Source: an uncultured Pelagibacteraceae bacterium (GTDB lineage: Bacteria; Pseudomonadota; Alphaproteobacteria; Pelagibacterales; Pelagibacteraceae). Taken from it: a DNA stretch of 39,476 nt. The notes under the pieces are model-generated. The model made no database searches. It worked only from the letters and a program-made list of their open reading frames with translations, and was not told the DNA's origin. Location of the stretch: assembly GCA_902515985.1 (NCBI GenBank), contig CABXWY010000009.1, positions 1 to 39,476 of the forward strand. The letters run 5' to 3'. Made by a program: the position numbers and the translations under genes. Shown here in pieces: positions 7,638 through 16,035 of the stretch; positions within the stretch are counted from its first letter, which is position 1, and the number at the start of each line of letters is the position of its first letter.

Positions 7638-8605
7638 TAATTTATTCCTTTGTAAAAATTAAACCAATTATTTCCTAATATTTTATTTATTTCTTCTTCG
7701 CTAAATCCAACTTTTTTAAAACCATTTTCTAAATTTTTGAAACCTCTTGCATCACGAAACCAATCTGGTTGTTCTGGAAAGCCAGGTTTAGATTTATTGC
7801 CTTCACCAAAATTTTTTTGCTTAGCCCATGTGCCATTTCTCATCCACTCTACAACAGCATCTGGCTGGAAAAGGCATAAATCTGAACCTATTCCAACATT
7901 ATTTATTCCCATAATATCCACTGTCTGCGCTGTCATTTCGCAAAAGCTATCTAGTTTACAGTTTGTTCCATTTTTTAAATGATGAGGATATAAAGAAAGA
8001 CCCAGCATACCTTTACTTTCAGCTAATGTTTTTAATAGATTTTTTGATTTATTTCTATTTGCACTATGCCAAAAAGCTGGGTTAGCATGAGTTATTGCAA
8101 TAGGTTTTTCACTAATTTCAATTGCATCAAGAGTACTTTTTTCGGCAGAATGTGACATGTCAACTACAATTCCAATTTTATTCATTTCTTTTATTGCTTC
8201 CCTTCCGAAGTTGGTAACGCCACTATCATTTTTTTCGTAACATCCAGTAGCTAACAAAGATTGATTGTTATATGTTAGCTGCATAAATCTACATCCGTGT
8301 TCATGTACTTTTTCAATTAAGCCAATATCATCTTCAATCGGCGAACAATTTTGAAAACCAAAAAAAATAGCTGTTTTTTCTTCTTTATGAGCTTTTTCGA
8401 TGTCGTTAAAGTTTTTTCCAAGAAAAATCAAATCGGAATTATTTTTAAAATGATCATCCCATTCTTTTAATCTTTTAAGAAATTCATCATAATCTTCATG
8501 ATAGACAACTGTAACATGTACTGCATCTAAATCTGCTTGCCTGTTGATTTCAAATACTTCTCTAGACCACTTGCAATATTGAAGATTATCAATTTTATAA
8601 TTCAT
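7637..8605 (-). CDS. Peptidase M19 (membrane/renal dipeptidase)-like protein with altered metal site
   Basis: Barrel protein of the M19 dipeptidase family, 322 residues from an ATG at 8603-8605. I prefer this start to the upstream ATG at 8657-8659 because the extra 18 residues are a hydrophobic, non-conserved stretch that would run into purE. Family landmarks: GFQNCSPIEDD (residues 83-93), CRFMQLTYNN, MNKIGIVVDMSH (His152), ITHANP (His173), RN at 184-185 and NVGIGSDL (Asp242). However, the usual HxD reads H30-V-T and the usual bridging Glu in the EGG-type loop appears to be Gln85. It may therefore bind one metal or act on an unusual substrate. It heads the four-gene operon. From memory, a similar M19-like gene sits near dimethylglycine genes in pseudomonads. 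Confidence 0.75.
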   Translation of the reverse strand: MNYKIDNLQYCKWSREVFEINRQADLDAVHVTVVYHEDYDEFLKRLKEWDDHFKNNSDLIFLGKNFNDIEKAHKEEKTAIFFGFQNCSPIEDDIGLIEKVHEHGCRFMQLTYNNQSLLATGCYEKNDSGVTNFGREAIKEMNKIGIVVDMSHSAEKSTLDAIEISEKPIAITHANPAFWHSANRNKSKNLLKTLAESKGMLGLSLYPHHLKNGTNCKLDSFCEMTAQTVDIMGINNVGIGSDLCLFQPDAVVEWMRNGTWAKQKNFGEGNKSKPGFPEQPDWFRDARGFKNLENGFKKVGFSEEEINKILGNNWFNFYKGIN

Positions 8606-8652
8606 ATAATAAATATATATTAGTGTTAAAATTTTTGATATGAAATATATAA

Positions 8653-9144
8653 ATGGCAAATAAAAACAATCATAAGGTAGCTATAGTAATGGGTAGTCAA
8701 TCAGATTACTCAACGATGAAATATACTGTTAATTTACTTAAGATATTCAAAATTAAACATGAAACTAAAATTGTCTCAGCACATAGAACTCCAAATCGAA
8801 TGTTTGAATTTGCAAAAAAAGCAGAAAAAAATAATATTTCAGTAATTATTGCAGGAGCTGGCGGATCAGCTCATTTGCCAGGAATGATTGCTGCCCTCAC
8901 AAGAATACCAGTAATTGGTGTTCCAATAGAAAGTAAAAAATTAAAGGGCCTAGATAGCCTTCTTTCAATTGCGCAAATGCCAAAAGGAATACCGGTTGGA
9001 ACAGTTGCCATTGGAGTAGATGGAGCAATTAATGCAGCTTTATTGTCAGCATCAATATTATCTGTTAGCGACACATCAATAAGAAAAAATCTTGAAAATT
9101 GGCGAAATAAACAAACTAGATCTGTAAAAAAAACACCACGTTAA
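8653..9144 (+). CDS. purE: N5-carboxyaminoimidazole ribonucleotide mutase
   Basis: Class I PurE, which converts N5-CAIR to CAIR in purine biosynthesis. The 163-residue product has the signature MGSQSD (13-18), the VSAHRTP loop with its catalytic His (His44), [12 protein letters not shown] (67-78) and a VPIESK stretch, and is the usual length. The stop codon is immediately followed by the purK ATG (TAAATG), so the pair is co-translated; PurK makes the PurE substrate. The gene starts 47 bases from the divergent M19-like gene. Confidence 0.96.
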   Translation: MANKNNHKVAIVMGSQSDYSTMKYTVNLLKIFKIKHETKIVSAHRTPNRMFEFAKKAEKNNISVIIAGAGGSAHLPGMIAALTRIPVIGVPIESKKLKGLDSLLSIAQMPKGIPVGTVAIGVDGAINAALLSASILSVSDTSIRKNLENWRNKQTRSVKKTPR

Positions 9145-10191
9145 ATGAGTAAATTAAATCTTGGAATTTTAGGTGGTGGTCAATTAGGCAGCATGCTCGC
9201 AACCGCAGCAAAGAAACTTGATATAAATATAATAATTTATTGCGATGACAAAGATGCCCCAGCGCAAAAATTTTCAGATAATTTTTTATTTGGTAGTTAC
9301 AACGATGAAAATAAAATTTCAGAATTTATAAATAAAGTAGACGTTGTAACTTTTGAATTTGAAAATATACCTTTTAATACTCTTGAGTTTATTAATAAAC
9401 ATAAACAAGTTTTACCAAAACCAAACATAAATCAAGTTATTCAAAATAGATTTCTTGAAAAAAAATTTGTAAATAGTCTTAACATCAAAACAACTGATTA
9501 TGTAATGGTAAAAAATTTAAAAGACTTACACAACAATGTAAATTTTTTACCAGGTATTTTGAAAACTACTACCTTAGGATACGATGGCAAAGGTCAATTC
9601 AAGTTAAATAGTAAAAATGATATTGAAAAAATTAAAATTGATTTTGATAATGAATATATTCTAGAAAAAGTGGTAAATCTAAAAAAAGAAATTTCTGTTA
9701 TTATTACAAGGTTTAAAAATCAAACCTATGAGATTTATGAACCCATTGAAAATATTCATGAAGATCAAATACTTAAATTTTCTGAAATACCAGCAAATAT
9801 TAATGATAATATTTTAAATTTATCTACCGAATGGGCCAAAAAGATATCAGAGGAATTAGATTACATAGGTACACTATGTGTAGAATACTTTATTGATGAA
9901 AAGGATAATATTTATGTTAATGAAATCGCTCCACGGGTACATAATTCTGGACACTTAACAATTAATTCTCACAATATAAGTCAATTTGAAAATCATATTA
10001 GGGCGGTATGTGGCATGAATAAAATAAAAACAAAAAAAAAATTTAATGCAAAAATGATAAATTTAATTGGTGATGATATTACCAAATATCGAAATAAGAG
10101 AATTCAAGAAAATGAGTTTTTTTTCGACTACCTAAAAAAAGAAATAAAACCTAAAAGAAAGATGGGTCATTTCACTACAATTTTTAAATAG
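9145..10191 (+). CDS. purK: N5-carboxyaminoimidazole ribonucleotide synthase
   Basis: ATP-grasp enzyme making N5-CAIR from AIR, bicarbonate and ATP, working directly before PurE. The 348-residue product has the N-terminal nucleotide fold start LGILGGGQLGSMLATAA, the ATP-grasp core KTTTLGYDGKGQF, YILEKVV, and the metal-binding end NEIAPRVHNSGHLTI. Length and order of motifs are normal. It follows purE with no gap. A 66-base AT-rich stretch separates it from the next gene, without a convincing terminator. Confidence 0.95.
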   Translation: MSKLNLGILGGGQLGSMLATAAKKLDINIIIYCDDKDAPAQKFSDNFLFGSYNDENKISEFINKVDVVTFEFENIPFNTLEFINKHKQVLPKPNINQVIQNRFLEKKFVNSLNIKTTDYVMVKNLKDLHNNVNFLPGILKTTTLGYDGKGQFKLNSKNDIEKIKIDFDNEYILEKVVNLKKEISVIITRFKNQTYEIYEPIENIHEDQILKFSEIPANINDNILNLSTEWAKKISEELDYIGTLCVEYFIDEKDNIYVNEIAPRVHNSGHLTINSHNISQFENHIRAVCGMNKIKTKKKFNAKMINLIGDDITKYRNKRIQENEFFFDYLKKEIKPKRKMGHFTTIFK

Positions 10192-10257
10192 TAGAAATTA
10201 ACAAAATTTATAATTTAATTTATTATTTTTTTTCATTATAATTAAATTTCTTTTTCT

Positions 10258-11244
10258 ATGACAAATAAACCTTATCATCATTTAGAAGATGGTCGATTCA
10301 GAAACCCAGAAGGTTCCCCCGTGCGAAGCGAAAATGTGAATTGGTCGTATACTACTTTTAACAAAGAGAAAAAAAAACTGGATATGACTGTTCCTGAAGA
10401 GCATGTAATAAAAAAAGATAAAGTTTTAAAAAAATTTAATAGTATTAAAGATGAAAATTATATTGGCTGGATCGGTCACGCAACATTCTTAATTAAGCTT
10501 GGTGACACAACTATTATAACTGATCCTGTTTTCTCAAAAAATGCTGGCCCTTTAATATTTGGTCCTAAAAGATATACAGATCCTGCGCTAAGTTTAAAGG
10601 AACTGCCAAAGATTGATTTATTTTTATTAACTCATAATCACTATGATCATCAAGATATGAATACTATAAGAAAATTTCCATATAAAGATACAAAAGTTCT
10701 AACAGCGCTTAAGCTCGGAAAATATTTTAAAAAAAATCATTTTAAAAATGTAGAGGAGCTTGACTGGTATCAGGAAGTAAAAGTAAATGATATTAAAATT
10801 ACTTTTTTACCAGCAGTGCATTGGTCAAAAAGAAGTTTAACTGATACAAATAAGACTTTGTGGGGAAGTTTTTTAATTGAATACAAAGGAAAAAAAATAT
10901 TTTTTGCATGTGATACTGGTTATGGTGAGATTTATAAAACAATTGGTGAAAATTTTGGGCCTATCGATTTAACAATGATTAATATTGGTGCATATGATTT
11001 TAGACCAATGTTTGAAAAATCAATATATCATACATCTCCTGAAGAAGCTTTGCAGGTAGCTAGAGACCTAAGGAGTAAAAAAGTTTTAGGTACTCATTGG
11101 GGAACATTTGTTTTATCTTTAGAACCTATAATGGAACCTCCAAAAAGATTTAAAGATAATGCTGAAAATTTTGGTTTTAAAAAAGATGATGTATTAATTT
11201 TTAAAATTGGTGAATTTAATAAGATCAATGAAATATTAAACTAA
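10258..11244 (+). CDS. MBL-fold metal-dependent hydrolase (NAPE-PLD/UlaG-like)
   Basis: Zinc-dependent hydrolase of the metallo-beta-lactamase fold, 328 residues, cytoplasmic (no signal peptide). Motifs: GWIGHATFLIKLGDTTIITDPVFS (about 70-93), the metal motif HNHYDH at 126-131, AVHWSKR, ACDTGYG, and LGTHWGTF near the end. The combination is typical of the branch that includes NAPE-phospholipase D and bacterial homologues often annotated 'outer membrane protein RomA' or 'Zn-dependent hydrolase'. The physiological substrate is unknown; a phosphodiester such as a glycerophospholipid derivative is possible. It faces the acetyltransferase gene with one base between stop codons. Confidence 0.8.
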   Translation: MTNKPYHHLEDGRFRNPEGSPVRSENVNWSYTTFNKEKKKLDMTVPEEHVIKKDKVLKKFNSIKDENYIGWIGHATFLIKLGDTTIITDPVFSKNAGPLIFGPKRYTDPALSLKELPKIDLFLLTHNHYDHQDMNTIRKFPYKDTKVLTALKLGKYFKKNHFKNVEELDWYQEVKVNDIKITFLPAVHWSKRSLTDTNKTLWGSFLIEYKGKKIFFACDTGYGEIYKTIGENFGPIDLTMINIGAYDFRPMFEKSIYHTSPEEALQVARDLRSKKVLGTHWGTFVLSLEPIMEPPKRFKDNAENFGFKKDDVLIFKIGEFNKINEILN

Positions 11245-11245
11245 T

Positions 11246-11701
11246 TTAGATATTTAAATTCATATAACAAGAATTTGGATCTTCCTTATAATGAGCAAAA
11301 GGCTCGCATTTTTTAAAACCAATCTTTTCAAAAAGTTTTCTTGCGGGTTTAAAGAAATCTCCAGACCCAGTTTCAATACTTAATTTATTTAATTTTAAAT
11401 CTTTTGCTCGATCTATTAAATGTTTCAATATTTTTTCACCATATCCTTTTTTTCTAAAATCGTTTGCAACTCTAATTGATTTGAATTCACCATGCGTTGG
11501 GCTTAAAAATTTAATGGCACCACAACCTACAAGAAGATTATTTTCCCAGATACTCCAAAACTTAATACTAGAGTCCATTAAACCTGGTATATCCAATACA
11601 TGAGCACTGCCTTCAGGAGAAACAGATTTTAATTCCTTAAAGTGATTTAATAAAAGATTATTTACTTCAGTATTATTAAAATTTCCCTCTAAAGATTTCA
11701 T
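11246..11701 (-). CDS. GNAT-family N-acetyltransferase
   Basis: Acetyl-CoA-dependent N-acetyltransferase of 151 residues. The acetyl-CoA loop is visible in EFKSIRVANDFRKKGYGEKILKHLI (residues 72-96; R/KxxGxG/A reads RKKGYG), followed by LSIETGSGDFFKPARKLFEKIGF, the usual C-terminal helix and strand. The N-terminal SVSPEGSAHVLDIPGL block is shared with a group of small GNATs of unknown substrate (YsnE-like, from memory). It ends against the MBL gene and is followed upstream by a 61-base gap with no visible terminator. Confidence 0.85.
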   Translation of the reverse strand: MKSLEGNFNNTEVNNLLLNHFKELKSVSPEGSAHVLDIPGLMDSSIKFWSIWENNLLVGCGAIKFLSPTHGEFKSIRVANDFRKKGYGEKILKHLIDRAKDLKLNKLSIETGSGDFFKPARKLFEKIGFKKCEPFAHYKEDPNSCYMNLNI

Positions 11702-11762
11702 ATGAAATTAAAACATATATTATATTCATCTTTTTAACCAAGATAATTCTTTAAATTAATAT

Positions 11763-12116
11763 TTACTTATCTTTTGTTTGGATTGTAGATCTTACTGAAT
11801 TTAGAAAAGCCTGATGATTATTTTCTACTTCATATGACTTAAGATTATAATGAATTTTTGATTTAGATGAATTTTGTTTATTATTTTTTTTCTCTTTATA
11901 ATTTTCTAGGTTTCTTATAATTCTATTTGCGTATTCTAAGGTGTTTTCACCAGTTGTGTGTAATAAGGCCTGATTAACACTGATGCTCAAGCCAGCTTGA
12001 TAAACATTACCAGTGCTTGCAACTGTGTAAGCTGGACCAATAAAAGATACTGATGATTGAATACATCCATTTAAGGTGATTAAAAGTAAAGTGTAGAACA
12101 AGTATTTTTTTATCAT
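11763..12116 (-). CDS. Small lipoprotein of unknown function
   Basis: Predicted lipoprotein of 117 residues. I chose the ATG at 12114-12116 because it gives a clean lipoprotein signal: MIKK, hydrophobic core, then LNGC with the lipidated Cys at residue 18. The upstream ATG at 12155 would add 13 residues in front of it. The mature part begins IQSSVSFIGPAYTVASTGN and continues with YQAGLSISVNQALLHTTGE, a Gly/Ser/Thr-rich stretch, then a Lys/Asn-rich linker and a short helix. No known domain is recognised. It lies 72 bases downstream of soxG on the same strand and may share its transcript. Confidence 0.6.
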   Translation of the reverse strand: MIKKYLFYTLLLITLNGCIQSSVSFIGPAYTVASTGNVYQAGLSISVNQALLHTTGENTLEYANRIIRNLENYKEKKNNKQNSSKSKIHYNLKSYEVENNHQAFLNSVRSTIQTKDK

Positions 12117-12188
12117 GAACTGAGGGATTAATACTGATTCTTTATTTTTGAACAAGATAGATATGATAGTTATACAGATTGTTAAAAG

Positions 12189-12773
12189 TCAAATTGCCTT
12201 ATAACCAAATTCAAGTGAGGCGTCTGTGACAGAATGATACAATGATTCTCCAAAACTTCTCAAACTCATTACTCTTACTGTTGCAGGTTGGTCGTTAACA
12301 AAATCTAAAGTAATGGCTATTCCATTGAAAATTGAATTTATCGATTGATTTTTATTTAATTCATTAAAATTTATTGGACAGCCTTTTTTTAATACTTCTT
12401 TTAAATTTTTTCCAGATAGCTCAATTATTGCTTTTGAGTGGGATAAATCAGTAATTGCAAATTCGTTGTTGGGTAAATTCTTTCTTGTTTCCTCAGATAA
12501 TTTTTCTGAACTTGAAAATAAAAACCAATTATTGGGCCCTATCCATAATATTCTCGTATCATTATTTCCAGAAACTTTTAAATCATCTGGGAAATTTAAA
12601 TCAAATATTTTGTATTCTTTTATATTTGTTTTGCTTGTTTTATATTTTACTACTTGAAAAATCTTAAAGTTTTTTAATTCTTTTATAGTAATAATTTCAT
12701 TAGAGTTCTTTCCCTCGAAATTACCAAAACTTCCTAAATCGTGGACATTATTCAAAGGTGATATACTTGTCAT
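12189..12773 (-). CDS. soxG: Sarcosine oxidase gamma subunit
   Basis: Smallest of the large subunits of heterotetrameric sarcosine oxidase, which contacts the alpha subunit's THF domain. The 194-residue product contains ILWIGPNNWFLFSS (near residue 75), FAITDLSHSKAIIELSGK and the C-terminal RVMSLRSFGESLYHSVTDAS, all typical of SoxG. Its ATG overlaps the soxA stop by 4 bases (ATGA). Position as the last sox gene in the order B-D-A-G is the standard arrangement. Confidence 0.9.
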   Translation of the reverse strand: MTSISPLNNVHDLGSFGNFEGKNSNEIITIKELKNFKIFQVVKYKTSKTNIKEYKIFDLNFPDDLKVSGNNDTRILWIGPNNWFLFSSSEKLSEETRKNLPNNEFAITDLSHSKAIIELSGKNLKEVLKKGCPINFNELNKNQSINSIFNGIAITLDFVNDQPATVRVMSLRSFGESLYHSVTDASLEFGYKAI

Positions 12774-15766
12774 GATCGTACTCTTTCCCCTTTGGGATCA
12801 ACATAATGAGATGATACAATTTCAACTGGGATTGTTTTATTTTTTAGTGGAGACATCGCGTATAATTTTGACCCAATCATATTTTTCCCATCTTTTAATA
12901 TAGCAAGAGAAAATGGATTATTATGCTCTACACTCCAACAAGATGCTGAAATATGTCCTAATTTTAAAATTGGCATTTTTGCTTTAGGATCGTTTACAAG
13001 ATGTGATCCTTCTGGAATGCTAGTTTTTTTATCGAGTGGAACTACTCCGACAATTCTTTGTCTATCTGTCTCATTAAATGCTTTTTTTAACAAAGATCTT
13101 TTACCAATGAAATCTTTCTTTTTACTAATTAAACCATCTAATCCTGTATCATATGGAATTGTTCTTCCATCTAATTCTGATCCAGCAACATGCCCCATCT
13201 CTATTCTAAGAGTAGAAAGAGCTTCTGTACCATAAGGTTGTAAATTAAAATGTTTTCCGTTTTCAATAATTTTTTCCCACATGAAGTTTCCATTATCAGA
13301 TTCAACATTCACCTCATAAGCCAACTCACCCGAGAAAGAAATTCTAAATATTCTTGCTTTAACACCAAATAAATTTGCCTCTAAAAATCCCATAAATGGC
13401 AAAGCATCATTAGAAACATCTGTATCTGGAAAAATTTTTTGTAATAAATCCCTAGATTTTGGTCCAGCAATAGCTGCTCCAGCCCATTGTTCTGTTGATG
13501 ATACAACATTTACATCAAGTTCAGGCCAAACTATTTGTAAATAATATTCTAAATGAGACAAAACGTTTGCCGCTTGCGCAGTTGTTGTAGTCATATGATA
13601 ATGATTTTCTGATATTCTTGTTGTTGTGCCATCATCCATTACAACGCCATCCTCTCTTAACATTACTCCATATCTTGCTTTTCCAACAGGTAACTTAAGC
13701 CATGCATTGGTATAAACTCTATTTAAAAATTCTGCAGAATCTTTTCCTTTCACATCAATTTTACCTAAAGTTGTAACATCACATACCCCAACATTTTTTC
13801 TAACATTTTCAGCTTCTCTTTTAGATGCCTCAAACAAACCTTCATTATCTTTTTTATAATATCTTGGTCTTAACCACACTCCTGCATCAACAAAAACTGC
13901 ATTATTTTTTTCATGCCAGCTATGCATAGGAGATTTTCTAGTTGGTTTGGAATGTTTGCCTATCTCTCTTCCAACAATTGCCCCTATGGTAACAGGAGTA
14001 TATGGCGGTCGAAATGTTGTGTGTCCTACAGCAGGCACTACTTTGTTCTCGATTTTTGAAACTAATTGTAACCCATTTAAATTACTTGTTCTTCCCTGGT
14101 CCGTTGCCATTCCTAATGTTGTATATCTTTTTACATGTTCAATTGATCTATAACCTTCTCTTAATGCTAACTCTATATCAGATACAGCAACATCATTCTG
14201 AAAATCTAAAAATCTTTTATAGTTTTTGCCATTCGGGAGAGGTACACACCAAAATTTATCATGTTTAGATTGCTGTTTTTCTGAAACCTGCGGTGATTGT
14301 AATTTATTATCTTGGTTAGTTATTTCTTTTGATAATTCATAACCTTTTTGAAAAGATGTTTTTAAAGTTTCATCTAAAGTAAAAACCCCATTGGCTGAAC
14401 CTAGAGTAATTTCTTTTTGTTTTGATTTATCTGGAATAAAAGCATCGATATCTTCTACAAACTTAGTTTTACTACCTGATTGGGATGCTAAATGTATTGT
14501 CGGAGTCCAAAATCCTGAAACACAAATACAATCACACTTAATATTCGTGATATCAATCAGGTTTTCCTTGTTATCTGAAATCATTGCAATATCGCATGAT
14601 TTAACTTTTTTATAACCTTTTGCAGCTACTACTACATGAGAAAATTTTACCTCTATACCTAATGAAAGAGCTTCTTTTATAATTTCAGACTGTGGATTTT
14701 TTCTACTATCCAAAACAACAGGATTAATATTATTTTTTTTAAACTCTATTGCAGTTTCATATGCGCTGTCATTGTTTGTAAATATTACAGGTTTTTTTCC
14801 AACTAACACGCCATAAACTTTCATATATTCTTTAGCAGCAGAAGCCAGGACTACTCCTGGAGTATCATTATTGCCAAAAACAATTGGTCTTTCAATTGAC
14901 CCTGAGGATATTACAACCTGTTTAGCTCTAATATACCACATTCTTTGTTTAGGAGTGTGTTTATCTGATTTTGGCAGATGATCAGTTATCCTTTCAGACA
15001 TTACCAACATATTATGATCGTAGTATCCAAATATTTGTGATCTGTTTTTTACAATCACATTTTCCATTCCTTTGAGTTCAGCTATTATATTGTCGGCCCA
15101 GTCTTTGCCGCTTTGATTTCCAATACTTACATCAGAAGTAAGTAAGCTTCCCCCGTATCTAGGTTTATCTTCTGCCAAAATAACTCTTGCTCCATTTTTG
15201 GCTGCTGCATAAGCGCTTGCTAGTCCTGATGGGCCTGATCCAGCAATTAACAAATCACAATACTCATATTTATGTTCATATTTCTCTTTATCATGTTTAG
15301 TTGATGCAGCTCCAAAACCTGCTGCTTTTCTTATAAATGGCTCATAAATCTTGTACCAAAAGCTTCTTGGCCACATAAAAGTTTTATAATAAAAACCTGC
15401 TGGTAAAAAAATATTTAAAAAATTATTTATTGCTCCGATATCAAAGTTTACACTTGGCCAACAATTTACACTTTTAGCCTCCAATCCCTCAAATAATTCT
15501 TGTTCTGTAGCTCTAACATTTGGATCTGTTTCTCCATTTCTATATAACTGAACTATTGCATAAGGTTCGTCCACACCTGCCCCAAAAAAACCTCTTGGTC
15601 TATGATATTTAAAACTTCTACCTACTAAATGAACACCATTAGCAATTAATGCTGAAGCTAATGTATCTCCTTCATAGCCAAAATAACTTTTTCCATTAAA
15701 TTTGAATGAAATTTTTTTATTTTTGTTAATTAAACCAGTTTTATCTAATCTAAAACTTTGTGTCAT
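12770..15766 (-). CDS. soxA: Sarcosine oxidase alpha subunit
   Basis: Large subunit of heterotetrameric sarcosine oxidase; it binds NAD+ and carries the folate site where the methyl-derived carbon is captured as 5,10-methylene-THF. The 998-residue length is standard. Domains: an N-terminal ferredoxin-like fold (about 18-75, GDTLASALIANG...RPRGFFGAG) without iron-sulfur cysteines; a dinucleotide-binding domain starting at CDLLIAGSGPSGLASA (GSGPSG at 176-181) with a second nucleotide half near VVISSGSIERPIVFGNNDTPG; and a GcvT-like THF domain in the last ~380 residues (VGVCDVTTLGKIDVKG, RYGVMLREDGVVMDDGTT). It overlaps soxG and soxD by 4 bases each. Confidence 0.96.
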   Translation of the reverse strand: MTQSFRLDKTGLINKNKKISFKFNGKSYFGYEGDTLASALIANGVHLVGRSFKYHRPRGFFGAGVDEPYAIVQLYRNGETDPNVRATEQELFEGLEAKSVNCWPSVNFDIGAINNFLNIFLPAGFYYKTFMWPRSFWYKIYEPFIRKAAGFGAASTKHDKEKYEHKYEYCDLLIAGSGPSGLASAYAAAKNGARVILAEDKPRYGGSLLTSDVSIGNQSGKDWADNIIAELKGMENVIVKNRSQIFGYYDHNMLVMSERITDHLPKSDKHTPKQRMWYIRAKQVVISSGSIERPIVFGNNDTPGVVLASAAKEYMKVYGVLVGKKPVIFTNNDSAYETAIEFKKNNINPVVLDSRKNPQSEIIKEALSLGIEVKFSHVVVAAKGYKKVKSCDIAMISDNKENLIDITNIKCDCICVSGFWTPTIHLASQSGSKTKFVEDIDAFIPDKSKQKEITLGSANGVFTLDETLKTSFQKGYELSKEITNQDNKLQSPQVSEKQQSKHDKFWCVPLPNGKNYKRFLDFQNDVAVSDIELALREGYRSIEHVKRYTTLGMATDQGRTSNLNGLQLVSKIENKVVPAVGHTTFRPPYTPVTIGAIVGREIGKHSKPTRKSPMHSWHEKNNAVFVDAGVWLRPRYYKKDNEGLFEASKREAENVRKNVGVCDVTTLGKIDVKGKDSAEFLNRVYTNAWLKLPVGKARYGVMLREDGVVMDDGTTTRISENHYHMTTTTAQAANVLSHLEYYLQIVWPELDVNVVSSTEQWAGAAIAGPKSRDLLQKIFPDTDVSNDALPFMGFLEANLFGVKARIFRISFSGELAYEVNVESDNGNFMWEKIIENGKHFNLQPYGTEALSTLRIEMGHVAGSELDGRTIPYDTGLDGLISKKKDFIGKRSLLKKAFNETDRQRIVGVVPLDKKTSIPEGSHLVNDPKAKMPILKLGHISASCWSVEHNNPFSLAILKDGKNMIGSKLYAMSPLKNKTIPVEIVSSHYVDPKGERVRS

Positions 15767-16035
15767 GTTTCCACTTTATCTTCTGATTTATAGGTATTAA
15801 AAATCTCATGCGTATTAGTATCTCTTAACACTTTAATCCACTGTCTACATCCTGATACATGGTGCCATAGTTCTAGGTGTTTACCTCTTGGACTTTTTCT
15901 TAAATAGACAAAGTTATCCCATTCTTTATCAGTAACTTCTTTATTTAATTCTGGTCTTTTTATTGTGGCGTCACCACCGTAGGCAAATTCATTCTGGGAT
16001 CTATATCCACAATAGGGACATTTAATATAAAGCAT
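15763..16035 (-). CDS. soxD: Sarcosine oxidase delta subunit
   Basis: Small zinc-binding subunit of heterotetrameric sarcosine oxidase. The 90-residue product begins LYIKCPYCGYRSQNEFAYGG (Cys6 and Cys9) and later has LWHHVSGCRQWIKVLRD, supplying the His and Cys that complete the metal site. The NTHEI segment near the end is also typical. Its ATG directly follows the soxB stop and its end overlaps soxA by 4 bases. Confidence 0.95.
   Translation of the reverse strand: MLYIKCPYCGYRSQNEFAYGGDATIKRPELNKEVTDKEWDNFVYLRKSPRGKHLELWHHVSGCRQWIKVLRDTNTHEIFNTYKSEDKVET

Noticed and set aside
8606..8659. Longer start for the M19-like protein
   Set aside because: The extra 18 residues are hydrophobic and unrelated to the family, and they would overlap the purE start; the ATG at 8603-8605 gives the expected beginning.
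10192..10257. Possible terminator after purK from AT-rich repeats
   Set aside because: The complementary stretches are imperfect and only A-T pairs; such patterns are expected by chance in this composition.
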